Of a stretch of 64,000 nucleotides of DNA, positions 1-11,877 are shown piece by piece. The stretch lies in contig CM027377.1 in assembly GCA_015680905.1 (NCBI GenBank), positions 26,312,501-26,376,500 on the forward strand. The letters run 5' to 3'. Source of the stretch: Coptis chinensis. Its lineage: Eukaryota > Streptophyta > Magnoliopsida > Ranunculales > Ranunculaceae. The notes under the pieces are model-generated. The model did not search any database, was not told the DNA's origin, and was given only the letters and a program-made list of their open reading frames with translations. Position numbers and translations under genes: made by a program. Every line of letters starts with the position of its first letter. Position 1 is the first letter of the stretch.

Positions 1-159
1 TATTAAGACTAGCTTGTAGGCCCCGTGTATACGCACCAGCTCTTTTGAAAACATTTATATTTTTTTTAGAAAATTGGGACTACTGTTTTAGTCGCTAACC
101 CGTTTTAATTTTCTAACAAATTGTTTTAAATTAAGTTTTAAAAACCCGTTTTTTCAATT

Positions 160-400
160 GGGAGAAAGATTATGTTTTAATAGGAGAATGGTTCCCGTTT
201 TAATTTGATACACGCTAGATTTTCATTTAATTTTCAATAGGGAAGAAATTCTCATTTTAATAGGAGAAAGATTTCTGCTTTAATTAAAAGTGTTAGAATT
301 TGTTTTAATAGGAGAAGAAAATAGAAGAGAAATTCTCGTTTTTAAATTAGGAGAGAAATTCTCGTTTTAATAGGAGATGACGTGGAATTTTAATAGACCT
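160..400. repeat. degenerate A/T-rich minisatellite
   Basis: A loose series of units built around 'gttttaataggagaa' and 'gagaaattctc' recurs about every 30-50 bases. The second motif is an 11-base perfect palindrome. Spacing is irregular, so this is an old, decayed tandem array. No coding potential was seen in 1-1013. Confidence 0.5.
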
Positions 401-433
401 CGAAAAATACCCTTTGTGGGAGCTTTAATATTA

Positions 434-465
434 AGATATAGATATAGATATAGGTATAGATATAT
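434..465. repeat. GATATA-type microsatellite
   Basis: Imperfect hexamer repeat (agatat, with one ggtata variant), about five units. Confidence 0.7.
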
Positions 466-1013
466 ATTAAATAATATAACATTATAAACTAATTCATGGG
501 TATTTTCAGTGAAAAAAGGGCTTCAATACAACTTATGATTGGTCAGTTTTATAAATTGAATGGCCCAACTTATAACAGCCCAACTAACTAAAATAATGCG
601 CCCAAGTTACAATATACAAAGCAAGCCCATATTGGTGTGCTAATAAGTTAGAAATCCTAACTCTCTAATGGTGTAACCAATATATGTTGGGCATATGAGT
701 ATAGGAGGAATGTATTTCTTCTTATGGCAGCGAGCAATTCTTCTAACGGGAGTGTTCCAAGACCACCAAAGTTTGAGATCTCTTTTATTCAAGCTTAAAG
801 TAGATGGAGAAGGACAGTTCAAGCTATTATCTTATTTTTGCTTTTCTTCCATTATCTTTTTTCTCTAGTGGTTTTGACCGCGTCTTATATGCGTCCAACT
901 GCATTCACCACATCTTGACCATGTTGACTGCAAAGACGCGTTCGAGCCACATCTAGTCCGACGCGGACACAATACTTTTATAGGTGCATCCATACTTTAG
1001 AGATTAAGGTAGG

Positions 1014-1583
1014 TGTAAAGAAGCGTTTTAGTTTCCTTCGCATATAAGGGAGGAAGGAGAATGAAATTGGAATTGGACGTGGGAAAGGGTTTAGACCGAG
1101 TTCGTTGTTGAGCGAACTGCCTACGTATCTTCTCTTGATTCTTGGGGGAGAGAAGAATCAGGTCTCACGTAGTTCATATAGGTGGTATTTATAGGCCTTG
1201 GAAGGTCTAGATTTCTGAGACACGTGTACTGACATGTACATATGTAGGGTGGAGATTGAGTATGAGTGTTGGGTTAGTTTTGGTAGGAATTGTGTGATGA
1301 TTGGGAGTGGGTGCAGTAGTTCATATATTATGGTGATTGGAAGTACATGTACGGCTACGGTGATGATTGCATTTGGATAAGAGATGTTGTCATCACTCGA
1401 AGCGTTCTGCTTGAGGTCGCCTATCCGATTCGATGTATTCTGGTGCGATCTGAAGTGTACCACCTACATAAAGCTAGTTGCTCACGAATTGATCTTGGAG
1501 GTCGATGATATGAGTTCGCTACGATCTCTGCTTATGCTTAACGCCTGCTTAATATTCCTTAATGAGAATATTACTCCCTTACA
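1014..1583 (-). repeat. 3' LTR of element 1
   Basis: On the minus strand it starts TGTAAGGG and ends CTTTACA, giving the TG...CA ends usual for LTRs. A TATAAATA box lies on the minus strand at about 1186-1193, which places U3 to the right and R-U5 toward 1014. It is near-identical to 13529-14088. Confidence 0.92.
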
Positions 1584-1597
1584 TAGCCCCTTCTCAG
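1584..1597 (-). promoter_or_regulatory. polypurine tract of element 1
   Basis: On the minus strand GAGAAGGGGCTA lies directly against the 3' LTR, the position where plus-strand DNA synthesis is primed. Element 2 has a nearly identical tract at 34237-34250. Confidence 0.8.
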
Positions 1598-2107
1598 TAG
1601 ATTGTGTTGTACATTAAAGCAATCTGCTGAGAGAAAATGGTAGTATGTGTTGAGCATGAGTGGAAGAGTGGCTGGTGAGAATGGAACTGGATATCGTATT
1701 GTGGAGGTCGATTCGTACTGTGTGACGACTTGATGCGAGGTGAAAGGTGGCACGTGACAAAATCGTAGCAGTTGTTGAGGAAACGTGTTACCGCATTTTT
1801 CGGAATCTTGAAAAGACAGGTCCTTGAGACACGTGTGCGGGCTAGGGCGTAGGTTGTAATCATAACTTCTTGGGAACTGAACGGGCGGTTACACAAAATC
1901 AAATTTGGGGGAACTGAAAAGCTATTTTCTGTTTTCTTCTACAGCAAAACTGCAAGCTAGGGTTTCTTAGGTGATGGTTCTCACTACCGCTGTTTTTCCA
2001 TTTTTAGTTTTCTTTCTGCTTGGGCAAGTGTTGTGTGTCTTATAAGTAGGTCAGCGTCAGGTTTTGTTGTTTTAGGTTTGGTTATTCGATAAGAAGAAAA
2101 CACAAAA

Positions 2108-4475
2108 ATGTCTAACTCTGACGATACACGATTGGAAGAGGTTCAGGAAGTATCTTTAAGTTGTGGTGAATATGAGGAAGATATCGAAAAGTCAATGAGT
2201 CTTGAAAGTCGTTCTGAGTATGGTGAGATTAAAGTTAGGGAAGATGAGGGTGGTATATGATCTGGCTCCGTGTTGTGGCTAGCACGTCAGGTCGTGATGA
2301 GGGGTCGTCCTCAAGTGGGTTGCCCCCTAGGACGGTAGATCGGCTTGCAGCGAGTGCGTTCCCCGAATTGAGGGCAGCTTACGGGATAGATATACCTGAC
2401 CTGGAGATATACGAACCAGGGTCGAGTGAAAATGTGCGGAGTGAGGAATACAACCCGCAGAATGGTGGGGTGATAATCTGTGAGGGTCAGCTGAGAGCGC
2501 ATATGCAACTACCATTTTCAAAGCTGGTTTGTGACTTTTTAGCTCATTGTTGGAAATCCCCTTGTCAGTTTGTTGGTAACACTTGGCGGCTGTTTAAGGT
2601 GTTCGATCTACTGAATGTGAGTGGTGAATACCACATAGGGGTATCTGATATTACTGAGCACTTTGTTGTAAGACGATCTGGTAATTTCAATTTTAGCTTG
2701 CAAACTATGACGACGCGTTCCAATGTGATTGACAGTGTAAGCAACGAGGCTTGGACAAAGAGGCCATTACTGCTAGTTGGCAACTACTATGCTAGCGGAT
2801 GTAGGTTGCAAACTAGGATTTGCAATATCTCCGGTGGGTGGGAGTGTCTTGCTCATGTCGTTTCGATGGGTGAGTTATTGTTATGTTAACTGACCTGTGT
2901 TTTTGTTCTGCTTGTAGATTTTTCTATAAAAATACGAACTGATCGGCAAGAGATAGAGAGGTTCGCATGGTTAACTCGAGCTCAGAAACAAGCAAAACTG
3001 CCAGAAGTAGCTCATTTCTTTGTAGAAACGGGAGGTCCAGCGATCAGGGAGAAAAAAAGAGTTCAGAAAGATAGGGCTCGAGGTCAAGCTAGGAAAGGGG
3101 TGATGGAGAGACGAACAAGCGACCTAGTAACTAGGGAAGATAGGAACCGAGGTCGTGGTAGTTCTAGACTACCTTCTGGAGGTGCTGGTGCCTTGGGGGC
3201 GGGTGGGTCGGGCTTGTGACCTGAAGGGGGGTTGATTGACGTGCCGGTGGAACTAGAGAGGGTGATCTTCAACCCTCGTGCACGGAGCAGTTCGCTGAAG
3301 AGGAAAGCGGACGTGTCGGAGCAGGACGCTGCCAAGGCTTCCAAAGCTGCGAAACATGCACTTGGGGAGAGTTCCAGTACGGGGGCCGGTTCTGGTGGTG
3401 GTTGAGCTGATGGTAAAGCCACTCGCATTACTCGGTCGAGACCAGAACAGGTTATGGATCTGGTAACTTTTAGAGCTAGACCAAGCTCGTCTCCTGTGTT
3501 ACGAGAGCCTACCCCGTTGGCGAAGGCGAAGGGTCCAAGTAAGGCTAGTGGGAAGTCACCTGTGACTGCTGAGGACTTGGAGTCGGCAATGGTGTACTTG
3601 GACGACCAGGGGGTGCAGTGGACTGTGAGGCGAACTGATTGCAGCTTCAGGTCGAGTAAGGTATCGACTTGTTTGCTTGAACATATAGCTATGGATGGCA
3701 ACCGTAAGGAGCTGGATGTTAAGGGGCTGGCTGATAACCTGAGGCGGATGGAGATCGCGCAATGTCTGGTACGTGAAATTGTCTAGATTTGGTTTGTTTG
3801 TTCGCTTATGAAAATTGCTGCGAATTGATTGCTATTATATGTGCACGATTGCAGCTTGTAACTGGATTTCAAAAGTTGAAAGAGATTGCCCATTTCGCTG
3901 AGTCAGATAGAGAGGTTGTGGTGAAGTTGAAAGACAAGCTGAAGGATGTTCAGGATGCGTATAGCATAGATCGCCATGAGCTTGAAGTGGTGAAGAAGGA
4001 GTACCAAGAGCTTAAGTTGGCGAAGCTGCTGAGGAACACAGAGGTGGACGAATTGAAGCTAAAACTACAGGCTAGGGAAAAGAACGTTCACGCTGCTATT
4101 GTAGAAATTGGTAGGCTGAATGAGTACGCCCTACACTGCAAGGGAGTTGCTCAGGACGCTACCAGGGCTTATGACATTCTTGATGCCGACTTCGTTGAAC
4201 TGGAAGCCGATTATAAGGCTTTGAAAGAGGAGCATGAACGCGGGGCTCCTCGTACCTCCGTGGTACAGGTACAGGGAGATGCGAGTGATGCTGCTACTCC
4301 TACGGTCGTTGCACAAGAGATTGCTGAGCCTCGAACTGAAGCTGTTATGTCAAATGTGTTTGTGAACTTAGATGTGGATGGTGTGTCAGTTGTGATTGAG
4401 GGGAGGGATGCTGAAGTTGAGGACTCGCTGGCGGCTGCCAATTTGGTTGTTCTACCTGGGGCGGGTGAGTTGTAA
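2108..4475 (+). pseudogene. antisense gene of element 1, copy 1 (fossil; globular domain plus coiled coil)
   Basis: Plus-strand gene lying opposite to gag-pol. It begins near 2108 with a short start MSNSDDTR that element 2 also has (34528). The first large block (2257-2889) has a run CEGQLRAHMQLPFSKLVCDF followed by a NTWRLFKVFD motif. This resembles the 'putative gypsy-type transposon' domain (Pfam PF04195, Transposase_28) by my own recognition, not a search. A middle block (about 3460-3780) has a TDCSFRSSKVSTCLL motif. The last block (about 3855-4475) is charged and heptad-like, a probable coiled coil. Blocks are separated by stretches with GT and AG borders, which suggests introns. The family is known to carry extra ORFs between pol and the 3' LTR, some antisense. 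Function is unknown. It is broken in several places. Confidence 0.72.
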
Positions 4476-4509
4476 AAGTATATTGCTGATGTTGATCTTT
4501 GTAAGCTAT

Positions 4510-4550
4510 GATACAATAGAGCTGGTTTCCCGGGATAACCTGGGCAGTTC
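4510..4550 (+). repeat. hairpin motif after antisense copy 1
   Basis: Contains GAGCTGGTTTCCCGGG and later CCTGGGCAGTTC. The outer GAGCTG and CAGTTC can pair (one G-U), with an inner CCC/GGG stem. The same layout recurs after copy 2 and after the antisense gene of element 2 (36841-36880). It may belong to the 3' untranslated region or polyadenylation zone of the antisense transcript (inference). Confidence 0.6.
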
Positions 4551-5322
4551 GCTTTTTCTTGTTCTTGTTTGTTAAAATACTGAACGATCTGGTGCCCCGT
4601 ATCGGTCTGGGGTGCCAATATGATGATGAATGGTGGTTAGCCGAGCTGGATTTCTTGAGTAGACTCACCAGTTCAACTTTTTACTTATATGCTATGTTTG
4701 TTGTTTGCTTCTCTATTTTGTTTACCTCTTGCATGGTTGAATGTATGAGTAGTGATATTGCTATATCTGTTTGGTTGCGTAGATGACTCCTTGTAAAAGT
4801 AGGTGAGTTTAGGTAACCGGTGGTCCTGAGTGAGTGTCCTGTCCTTTATTTGTCCATAACATTGTAGGTCGCGCTAGATGAGAGTTAGTGACTCTGTACG
4901 AACTGCGGATATAGTAGGACGCATGTCGTGCTCTTTATTCTGGAGAGCTGAGATATTTCTGCACGTGCGTGACACGTGTAGAAATATGGATGGTTAAAAA
5001 TATGAAATGATGGCTGCCAGGTGGCCTGACGTTTGGCGTCTCGATGTAATTATGACGTGCCTAGGGAAAATACGTTATTTCAGAATAAGTAGAACTGTTC
5101 CTAGAATACCGAAAACATTTGTTGTTTTTCTCGCTGCATTTCCTCTTCTCCAAACCGTTGTGCGCCATTTTTGTTGTTGTTTACTCAGGTATGTTTGTTT
5201 CCATATTTGGCTATACCTTTCGAACAGAAACCTGTGTGTGGGTTGCTAACTCGCTTAATGTTAATCTTGCTTGTAGATTTCAGTATGGCCAGGTGTCGCA
5301 AATACACTGAGGGGATGGAAGT

Positions 5323-6283
5323 TTGAGGGAAACCTCCCCTCTTATAATGCAAGAAATGGAGTTCCAACCTCATGTGCATGGTGATCGTGGTAAGAGAAAA
5401 GTTGTTGCGTCAGAAGCTAAGGGCAATAAGCGACCCAGGAGTTCAGGTCGCTCGACTGGTGGCATTGTATTCAGGTCTCCTCGGCAGATGGATGAGGTCG
5501 ATCTGGCTGCTGAGGAGCGTAATGACCAGGGTCAAGGCCACTACATTGCTAGTGAGAGTTTGCCCCAGCGTCTCGGAGACGTGGGGAGTGAATTCTACTA
5601 TGTGGGGAAGACGGGGAAGAAGCGTGCTGTGAAACGTTCTGACTGCAGCTTCCACTCAGCACCCATAGCGACCAGTCTTCTGAAAGGCATCGTGTTGGAT
5701 GGTGATAAGGCTGAGGTTGAGGACGAAAATATGGAGACGCTGTTGGGGACCATGGATATGGCTACTTATTTGGTGAGCTTGTCATTTGTTATGTTTTTCT
5801 TTTTATTTCCTGGGCGACTTTAACTTTGGTATTGTATTTGTAGTTTCTTGCGGGTGCGACGAAAAAGTCGAAGAACGCTTATGCACCATACCGGTAATCG
5901 ATGTTAACTTCGCGACGCCGGTGGGATGTATGTGAGCTACGTTGGAAGTTAACAAGAAAAAACTGGAAGTGATGACCAAAAAGTATCGGGATGCTGCTGA
6001 TGAGAATTTTGTGCTTGTTAAGGCGATGACTAATCTGCAAGGGAAGCTAGCTGAAGTCACCGAGTATGCCAAGCAATGTCAGGGGGTTCCACGCAAAGCG
6101 CAAGATGCGTACACCATGGCCTATGCCCAATATGCCGAACTGGATGAGAAATATTTCCAGCTGAAAAAGGCGTGTGGTAGTGGGGATCAGGGTACGGGTA
6201 TGCGCGTGGTGCTGAGAGCTGCAAGGCACACCCCCTCGACCAGTGTTGCCCCGAAGGATAAACATGTTGTTGCTGCTCCTTGA
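5323..6283 (+). pseudogene. antisense gene of element 1, copy 2 (diverged, C-terminal part)
   Basis: A second plus-strand gene piece follows copy 1 in the same direction. It repeats the middle block (SDCSFHSAPIATSLL, then a VLDGD run) and a charged helical block from about 5942, in the same order as copy 1. The N-terminal globular domain is not seen in 4.8-5.3 kb. Sequence similarity to copy 1 is low except at these motifs, so the duplication is old or the copies came from different elements. Fossil; function unknown. Confidence 0.65.
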
Positions 6284-6363
6284 TGGTGATTTCCGTTTTT
6301 GTCTTTGTCATTATTGAAAATTTGTAAGTATTTTGTCTATTCTCCTCTTTGTATGAGAGTTAA

Positions 6364-6549
6364 ACAATAAAGCTGAGTTTTCAGGCTTGCCTGATCAGTT
6401 CACCTTTTTGGTACTGAGACACCGTGAACTGGTTTCCACGAAAGTGGCAGTTCGATATTTTGCTAAATTGTAAGAAACACCGATCTAGATTTCCTGGGTA
6501 GACCCAGCAAATCGGTGGAACTGGTTCTCTGGCGTTGGCCAAGCAGTTC
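6364..6549 (+). repeat. cluster of small hairpins after antisense copy 2
   Basis: Three diverged motifs lie here. 6364-6402 is a weak form. 6426-6453 has outer arms GAACTG/CAGTTC and an inner CCAC-gaaa-GTGG stem. 6518-6549 has GAACTG/CAGTTC arms again. Between them 6494-6507 is a perfect CTGGG-taga-CCCAG stem. The repeated arm sequence shows that they are related copies. Confidence 0.6.
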
Positions 6550-6833
6550 TATTGAATGTGTATGAAATGCATGTTTTTTCTTGATTGCTTGTAGCTAGTA
6601 TTCTGTTTATAATGCTTATGGTGTAAAATGGCTGAGGAGCCCTTAAGGAAGCGTTTCGCTTGTAACTATTGTTCTCCTTTGTGGGCTGACCACAAATTAA
6701 GACGGTATAGGCAGGTTAGTAACATGTTGATATGTGAGTTGCCCACATGTAATAACCATATAGACTGTGAAGCCTGGTAGCGTAGGCGAGCGTGCCAGCT
6801 TGCTATGGCGTAAGGCTCGTTGAGAGCGTTCTT

Positions 6834-7660
6834 GTTGATCTGACCCTAAAGTTAAGGGTTTTCAACTAGGTGAATTGGAGAGGCGTTGGAGCATATTAGC
6901 TCGAGAGAGCGTGCTGCTCATGAAGAGCGTGTTAGCTTATGAAAGCGTATCGCTCACTGAGAGCGTTCTCATTGAGTTGATCATAGAAATATAGGTCCTC
7001 AACTAGCGAGACTCGGAGACGCTATGGAGCCTGTAAGCTCAAGAGAGCATGTTGCTCATGGAGAGCGTGCTAGCTTATGAAAGTGTATTGCTCACTGAGA
7101 GCGTTTTCACTGAGTTGATCCTAGAGATATAGGTCCTAAACTAGCGAGACTCGGAGAGGCTATGGAGCCTGTAAGCTCAAGAGAGTGTGTTGCTCATGGA
7201 GAGCGTGTTAGCTTATGAAAGCGTATTGCTCACTGAGAGCGTTCTCACTGAGTTGATCCTAGAAATATAGGTCCTCAACTAGCAAGACTCGGAGAGGCTA
7301 TGGAGCATGTTAGCTCATGAGAGCGTGTTGCTCACGAAGAGCGCAGTAGCTTATGAAAGCGTATTGCTCACTGAGAGCGTTCTTACTGAGTTGATCCTAG
7401 AAATATAGGTCCTCAACTAGCAAGACTCGGAGAGGCTATACAGCTTGTTAGCTCATGAGAGTGTGTCGCTCACGGAGAGCGTGGTAGCTTATGAAAGCGT
7501 ATTGCTCAATGAGAGTGTTCTTACTGAGTTGATTCTAGAAATATAGGTCCTCAACTAGCAAGACTCGGAGAGGTTATGGAGCCTGTTAGGTCATGAGAGT
7601 GTGCGTCTCACAGAGTGCGTGTTAGCTTATGAAAGCGTACTGCTCCCTGAGAATGTTGAG
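6834..7660. repeat. 138-bp tandem repeat array, about six copies
   Basis: The landmark GGTCCT in the phrase 'ataggtcctcaactag' recurs at 6994, 7132, 7270, 7408 and 7546, exactly 138 bases apart, with a diverged copy at 6856. Each unit holds three or four sub-repeats of 17-20 bases of the form GCTCAnnGAGAGCGT, each itself a short inverted repeat. It lies between integrase and the antisense gene, in the 3' part of the element. Tat and Ogre-type elements are known to carry such arrays and can seed satellite DNA from them. Confidence 0.93.
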
Positions 7661-7908
7661 ACTTCAGAAAGTGTCGACAGTGTATGTGTACTGGTGGTGC
7701 TTGCGGTGCAGATTGCGTGGCTTGACGATGGAGTAGATTGTAATAACAAACATAAGTAAACTAAACTTGAATTTACAGTAAATGAAAACATAGAATATAC
7801 AACAATATAATTTTATTGATAAAACTTCTTTAACAAATAAGTGTTCCAAGGGCGTGGCAATAATTTCCCTTCTTGGGTCTTGATCCAGTATGCTCCATTG
7901 CCGACAAC

Positions 7909-9100
7909 TCATTCCACTATGTACGATCCTTCCCATGTTGGTGCTAGTTTGGAGTCATCTTGAGTCTTTTTCAGAACTAGATCACCAGGTTGAAAAGATC
8001 GAGGGTGTACTCGCTTGTTGTAGGACTTCTTCAGAGTTTGTTGATAAGATGCTACTCTGATGGCGGCTAGGTCGCGCCGTTCTTCTAGCAAATCGACCTA
8101 TCATGCTAGGACAGAGTCATTGTGTCCAGACTCGACAAGTTCTGATCGAGTCGTAGTGACGGTCAGCTCGGTGGGGATAACGGCTTCTGTGCCATAGCAT
8201 AGGGAGAATGGTGATTCGCCTATGCTGGAGCGAGCTGTGGGTGTGATAAGCCCACAATATATTTTCTAATTGATTTGGCCACTGGCTCTTGTTCTTTTCA
8301 ATCTTTTTCTTTAGATTTTCTAAGATTGTTTTGTTGCTGGTCTCTGCTTGGCCATTACTTTGGGCGTACTGAGGAGTGGAGAACGCATGAACGATCTTCC
8401 ACTTGGCTAGAAACTCCTTGCCTGTTTTTCCCTTGAATTAGGAACCATTGTCCATCACCAATGTGTGTGGCAAGCCGAATCTGGTAATGATATGAGTCCA
8501 GATGAAGTTTATGACATGTGACTCTTTGACATGTGCTAATGGAATTGTTTCAACTCACTTAGTGAAATAGTCGGTTGCAGCTAAGACGAAGCGGAAGCCG
8601 GTGCTTTTATGGGGAATGAATGGTCCCGGGATCTCCATGCCCCACATGTGAAATGGCCATGGGATCGCGATGTTGATCAACTTATGAGCTGGTTGTATGA
8701 TGTTGTGGCCGAAAGTCTGACATTTGATGCACTTGAGTACATATGTTTTGGCGTCGATCTGCATTCGAGGCCAAAAGTATCCTTGGGAGATCGCTTTGTG
8801 AGCCAAAGAGCAGCCTCCAGTATGGTTTCCACATTCTCCGTCATGAATCTCAGTAAAAATCAATTGACCTTGTTCTGGGTTTATGTACCTCAAGTGAGGG
8901 CCGCTAGCGGATTTTCTAAACAACTTGTTATTGACCAAGCAGTAACGGCGCACCTGATATGGGATTTGCCTGGCTTTGGTACGCTCTTCTGGGAGCGTGC
9001 CGTGTTGGATGTACTCTATGATGGGCTGCATCCATGTTTGACTCATCTGATTTCTAGAGAGTGGGCGTAAGTCGTTGATTTCTAAGACGCGTGCGGTCAA
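7909..9100 (-). pseudogene. integrase region of element 1 (fossil)
   Basis: The N-terminal zinc-binding part is visible around 8750-8900 (HDGECGNHTGG, then a C-IKC pair) together with the YFWPRM motif typical of gypsy integrases. The catalytic core begins with WGMEIPGP, and the C-terminal end near 7909-8091 has the FQPGDLVLKK motif. No chromodomain is seen, as expected for Tat. Broken. Confidence 0.85.
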
Positions 9101-9334
9101 CCACTTGGTAGGGGCGCAGTCGGTTCAACTACCTCAATGTTCCCGAGTAATTGTATAGGGGCTTTCTTGAAAGAAGGTGTTTAATTAACCAAATAAGCGG
9201 TCAACTACCTCAATGAGTAATTGTCTAGGGACGCAGTTCGGTGTTTGAGTAGCCAAATAAGCTAAACTGTCTGCGTGACGGTTCTCGTCACGCAAGAAGT
9301 GGTGTATAGTGGCTTTCTTGAAAGAAGGAAGTAA

Positions 9335-10060
9335 TTAATTAACGACTTGAAGGTATTTAGAAAGGTTACCTTCATGGGTAGTGTACTCTTTTGCAATCTG
9401 GCGAACAACCAGTTGCGAGTCACTAAAGACCTGAAGTTCCTTTACGCCGAGTTGCAGTGCCATGCGAAGCCCCATAATTAATGCCTCGTACTCCGCTTCG
9501 TTGTTGGAGGTCGCAAAGTCGATGCGAACTGATTTCTCCATCATTGTTCCATCTGGCGATACTAGGACAACTCTGATTCCACTTCCTCCAGGATTGCTAG
9601 ATCCATCTACAAAGAGAGACCAGACGGTCTTGTCATTCTTCTTTGTGGATGGAATATCAGTTTCTGGTTCCCAATTTAGGTCATCGACAAGGAAGTCTGC
9701 TAAGAAATCTGCAACGACTTGTCCTTTCTGTGAGGTATGTGGGACGAACTCGATGTGGTGCTCCCTGAGCTCTTCGGCCCATACTGCCATGCGAGTTGTT
9801 TTGTTCTCCTTATGAAGGATTTTCTTCAACGGGAGGTCGGTGAGTACTTTGATTGGATGTGCTTGAAAATAAGGTCTGAACTTTTGTGCAGAATATAACA
9901 ATGCTAGTACTGCTCTTTCGATGTAAGAGTAATTCTTTTCAGCTGGACTGAGTGTCTTACTTGTAAAATAGATCGGCTTCTCTGAGTTATTTTTCTCTTT
10001 GAAGAGAACCGAACTGATGACAAAGTATGATATTGCTAGATGAAATTTCAAATAAGCCAT
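9335..10060 (-). pseudogene. RNase H plus second RNase H of element 1 (fossil)
   Basis: The first part (about 9700-10000) has YFTSKTLSPAEKNYS and the Y-IERAVLALLYS run of the usual gypsy RNase H, followed by a connection region. The second part has FVDGSSNPGGSG, NNEAEYEALIMGL and FSDSQLVVRQI, the three acidic motifs of an additional RNase H. A second RNase H domain is a recognised mark of the Tat lineage. Confidence 0.88.
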
Positions 10061-11043
10061 CCGCCATCCGGGCTTTGCCGGGGACGGGAGGAGTAGTCAG
10101 GTACTCTTTGAGGGTGGAAAACGCTTGGTGGCACTTGTCGTTCCACGAGAACTGCTCACCTTTTTTAAGAAGTTGCAAGAAAGGTCGACATTTGTCGGAC
10201 GCTCTGGATATGAATCGGTTTAGTGCTGCAACCATGCCTGATAGCTTATGTATTTGCTTCTTCGTCTGTGGATCGGGCATGTCCAAGAACTCTCGGATTT
10301 GGTCTGGATTAGCTTCGATCCCTCTTTGTGATACTTGGTATCCAAGGAACTTCCCGGAGGACGCTCAAAAGAGGCACTTCTTTGGGTTAAGCTTCATTCG
10401 AGTTCGGCGCAACCTGGAGAATGCTCTCTTGAGATGAGTAAGGTGGTCTTCCGCTTTCTTACTTTTGACGACCATGTCATCGATGTAGACTTCCATGGTG
10501 TCACCCAACATGTCTTGGAGCATGTCAATAACGAGATGCTGATAAGTTGCGCTAGCATTTTTAAGGCCGAACGGGAGAACGTTGTAACAATAGATTTTGT
10601 TGCTCTGTGATGAATGATGTTTTCTCTTGATCTTCTTCAGTTAGTGGGATTTGGTTGTATCCACTGTACGCATCCATGAAGGAGAGGAGCTCATGGCCAC
10701 AGGTCTGGTCCATAAGTCGGTCGATGCGAGGTAAATGGAAGCTATCCTTTGGCGTTTCCTGATTGACGTTCATGAAGTTGACGCAGAGGCGAACTATGTC
10801 ATTCTTTTTTGGAACTGCAACGATGTTGGCGATCCAGTCTGGATAGTCTACTTTTCTGATGAAACCGACTTGCTTGAGTTTGTCGACCTCATCATTGATG
10901 GCTTTCTGGAATCGCAGGGATAATCGGCGAGGTCGTTGAAGAACTGGTCTAGCATTAGGGTTCATATTTAGTCTATGACACGCAACATTAGGATCTATTC
11001 CAGGCACATCGACATACGACCAAGAGAAAACATCTTTATTCAT
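9987..11043 (-). pseudogene. reverse transcriptase of element 1 (fossil)
   Basis: The N-terminal half (10561-11043) shows WSYVDVPGIDP, VGFIRKVDYPDWIANIVAVP and MDAYSGYNQI, all standard gypsy RT motifs. The C-terminal half (9987-10286) shows KLSGMVAALNRFIS and WNDKCHQAF. The intermediate part is present but in broken frames. Confidence 0.88.
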
Positions 11044-11408
11044 GGCTAAAAAGTTTACAAGCTGGGCCTTGAGTGTGGGTCGTCTTCTATTCCTAGGTTC
11101 ACTCGCTCTCTGTCTGCAGGTTGAGATGTTGTCTTTGACGCTGATACTTCCTCAGTTGGACTAATCTCTAGAGATACTTTGTCGATCTGAGGGAGAGTGG
11201 AACTGGCAGCAGGATCTGGAGCGACCTCTGTGGCGACGACAATGGGGGTTGAGGTGGCCTCTGTGGTCATGACAACAGGGGCTGGAGTGACCTTTGGAAT
11301 CAGTGCTGGTTGTGCGACACATGATGGTGTAACCTCTGGGGTCCTGACTGGTGGGGCAACAACAACTGAAGCGACCTCTGTGGTCCTGACTGGTGGAGTA
11401 ACAATGGT

Positions 11409-11877
11409 TTAAGTGACTTCTGGGGTTTGAACAGACGAATAGACCTTCTTGTTGGAGCCCCCAGCGTTCTGTGTTGGTGCTTTGGCTCTGACCTCAGCGA
11501 CCAGGTCCTTGGCCATTGCGTAGCTGGTGGGCTCATTCATTGTGCTGAAGGGTGGATCGGCGGTCTTGTTCGCTGAGAGGATTTGGTTACAATGATAAGC
11601 CTCGAGCTGATTGCTTCGAAGCTCCATCATGCCCCTAGGGCCTGGGAAGCGGAGAACTTGATGCAATGTGGATGGTATAGCTTGCATTTGATGAATCCAC
11701 CATCGTCCTAGGATGGCATTGTAAGACTGGGAGTATAATATCACCAATTGGGTCGGCTCTGGAGCCATTGAACCCGTAAAGAAGAGCGATGGGGTCTATG
11801 AAGACTGACTTGGGCAAATTCATCTTTTGAATGGTATGGTAGAACATAATGTCACATGAACTACCAGGGTCAATCAA
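11409..11877 (-). pseudogene. aspartic protease region of element 1 (fossil)
   Basis: The N-terminal part has DPGSSCDIMFY, matching the D-(S/T)-G-like active-site loop of gypsy proteases, followed by LYGFNG. The C-terminal part has YNAILGRWWIH, equivalent to the ILGR motif. The stretch 11055-11405 between protease and RT codes for a low-complexity Ala/Thr/Val/Pro-rich linker with repeated units. Confidence 0.8.

Noticed and set aside
723-806. ATG followed by MAASNSSNGSVPRPPKFE, recalling a copia gag start
   Set aside because: Only about 20 residues before a stop, with no further gag motif and no LTR found. Too short to call.
1384-1617. 77-residue plus-strand ORF in the left LTR
   Set aside because: Lies in the LTR, is repeated in the right LTR at 13899, and has no coding features.
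6834-7660. CRISPR-like array
   Set aside because: Units are 138 bp with no unique spacers; it is a satellite-type array in a plant retroelement.
8609-9070. 153-residue plus-strand ORF opposite integrase
   Set aside because: Shadow of the minus-strand integrase region, whose motifs are clear.
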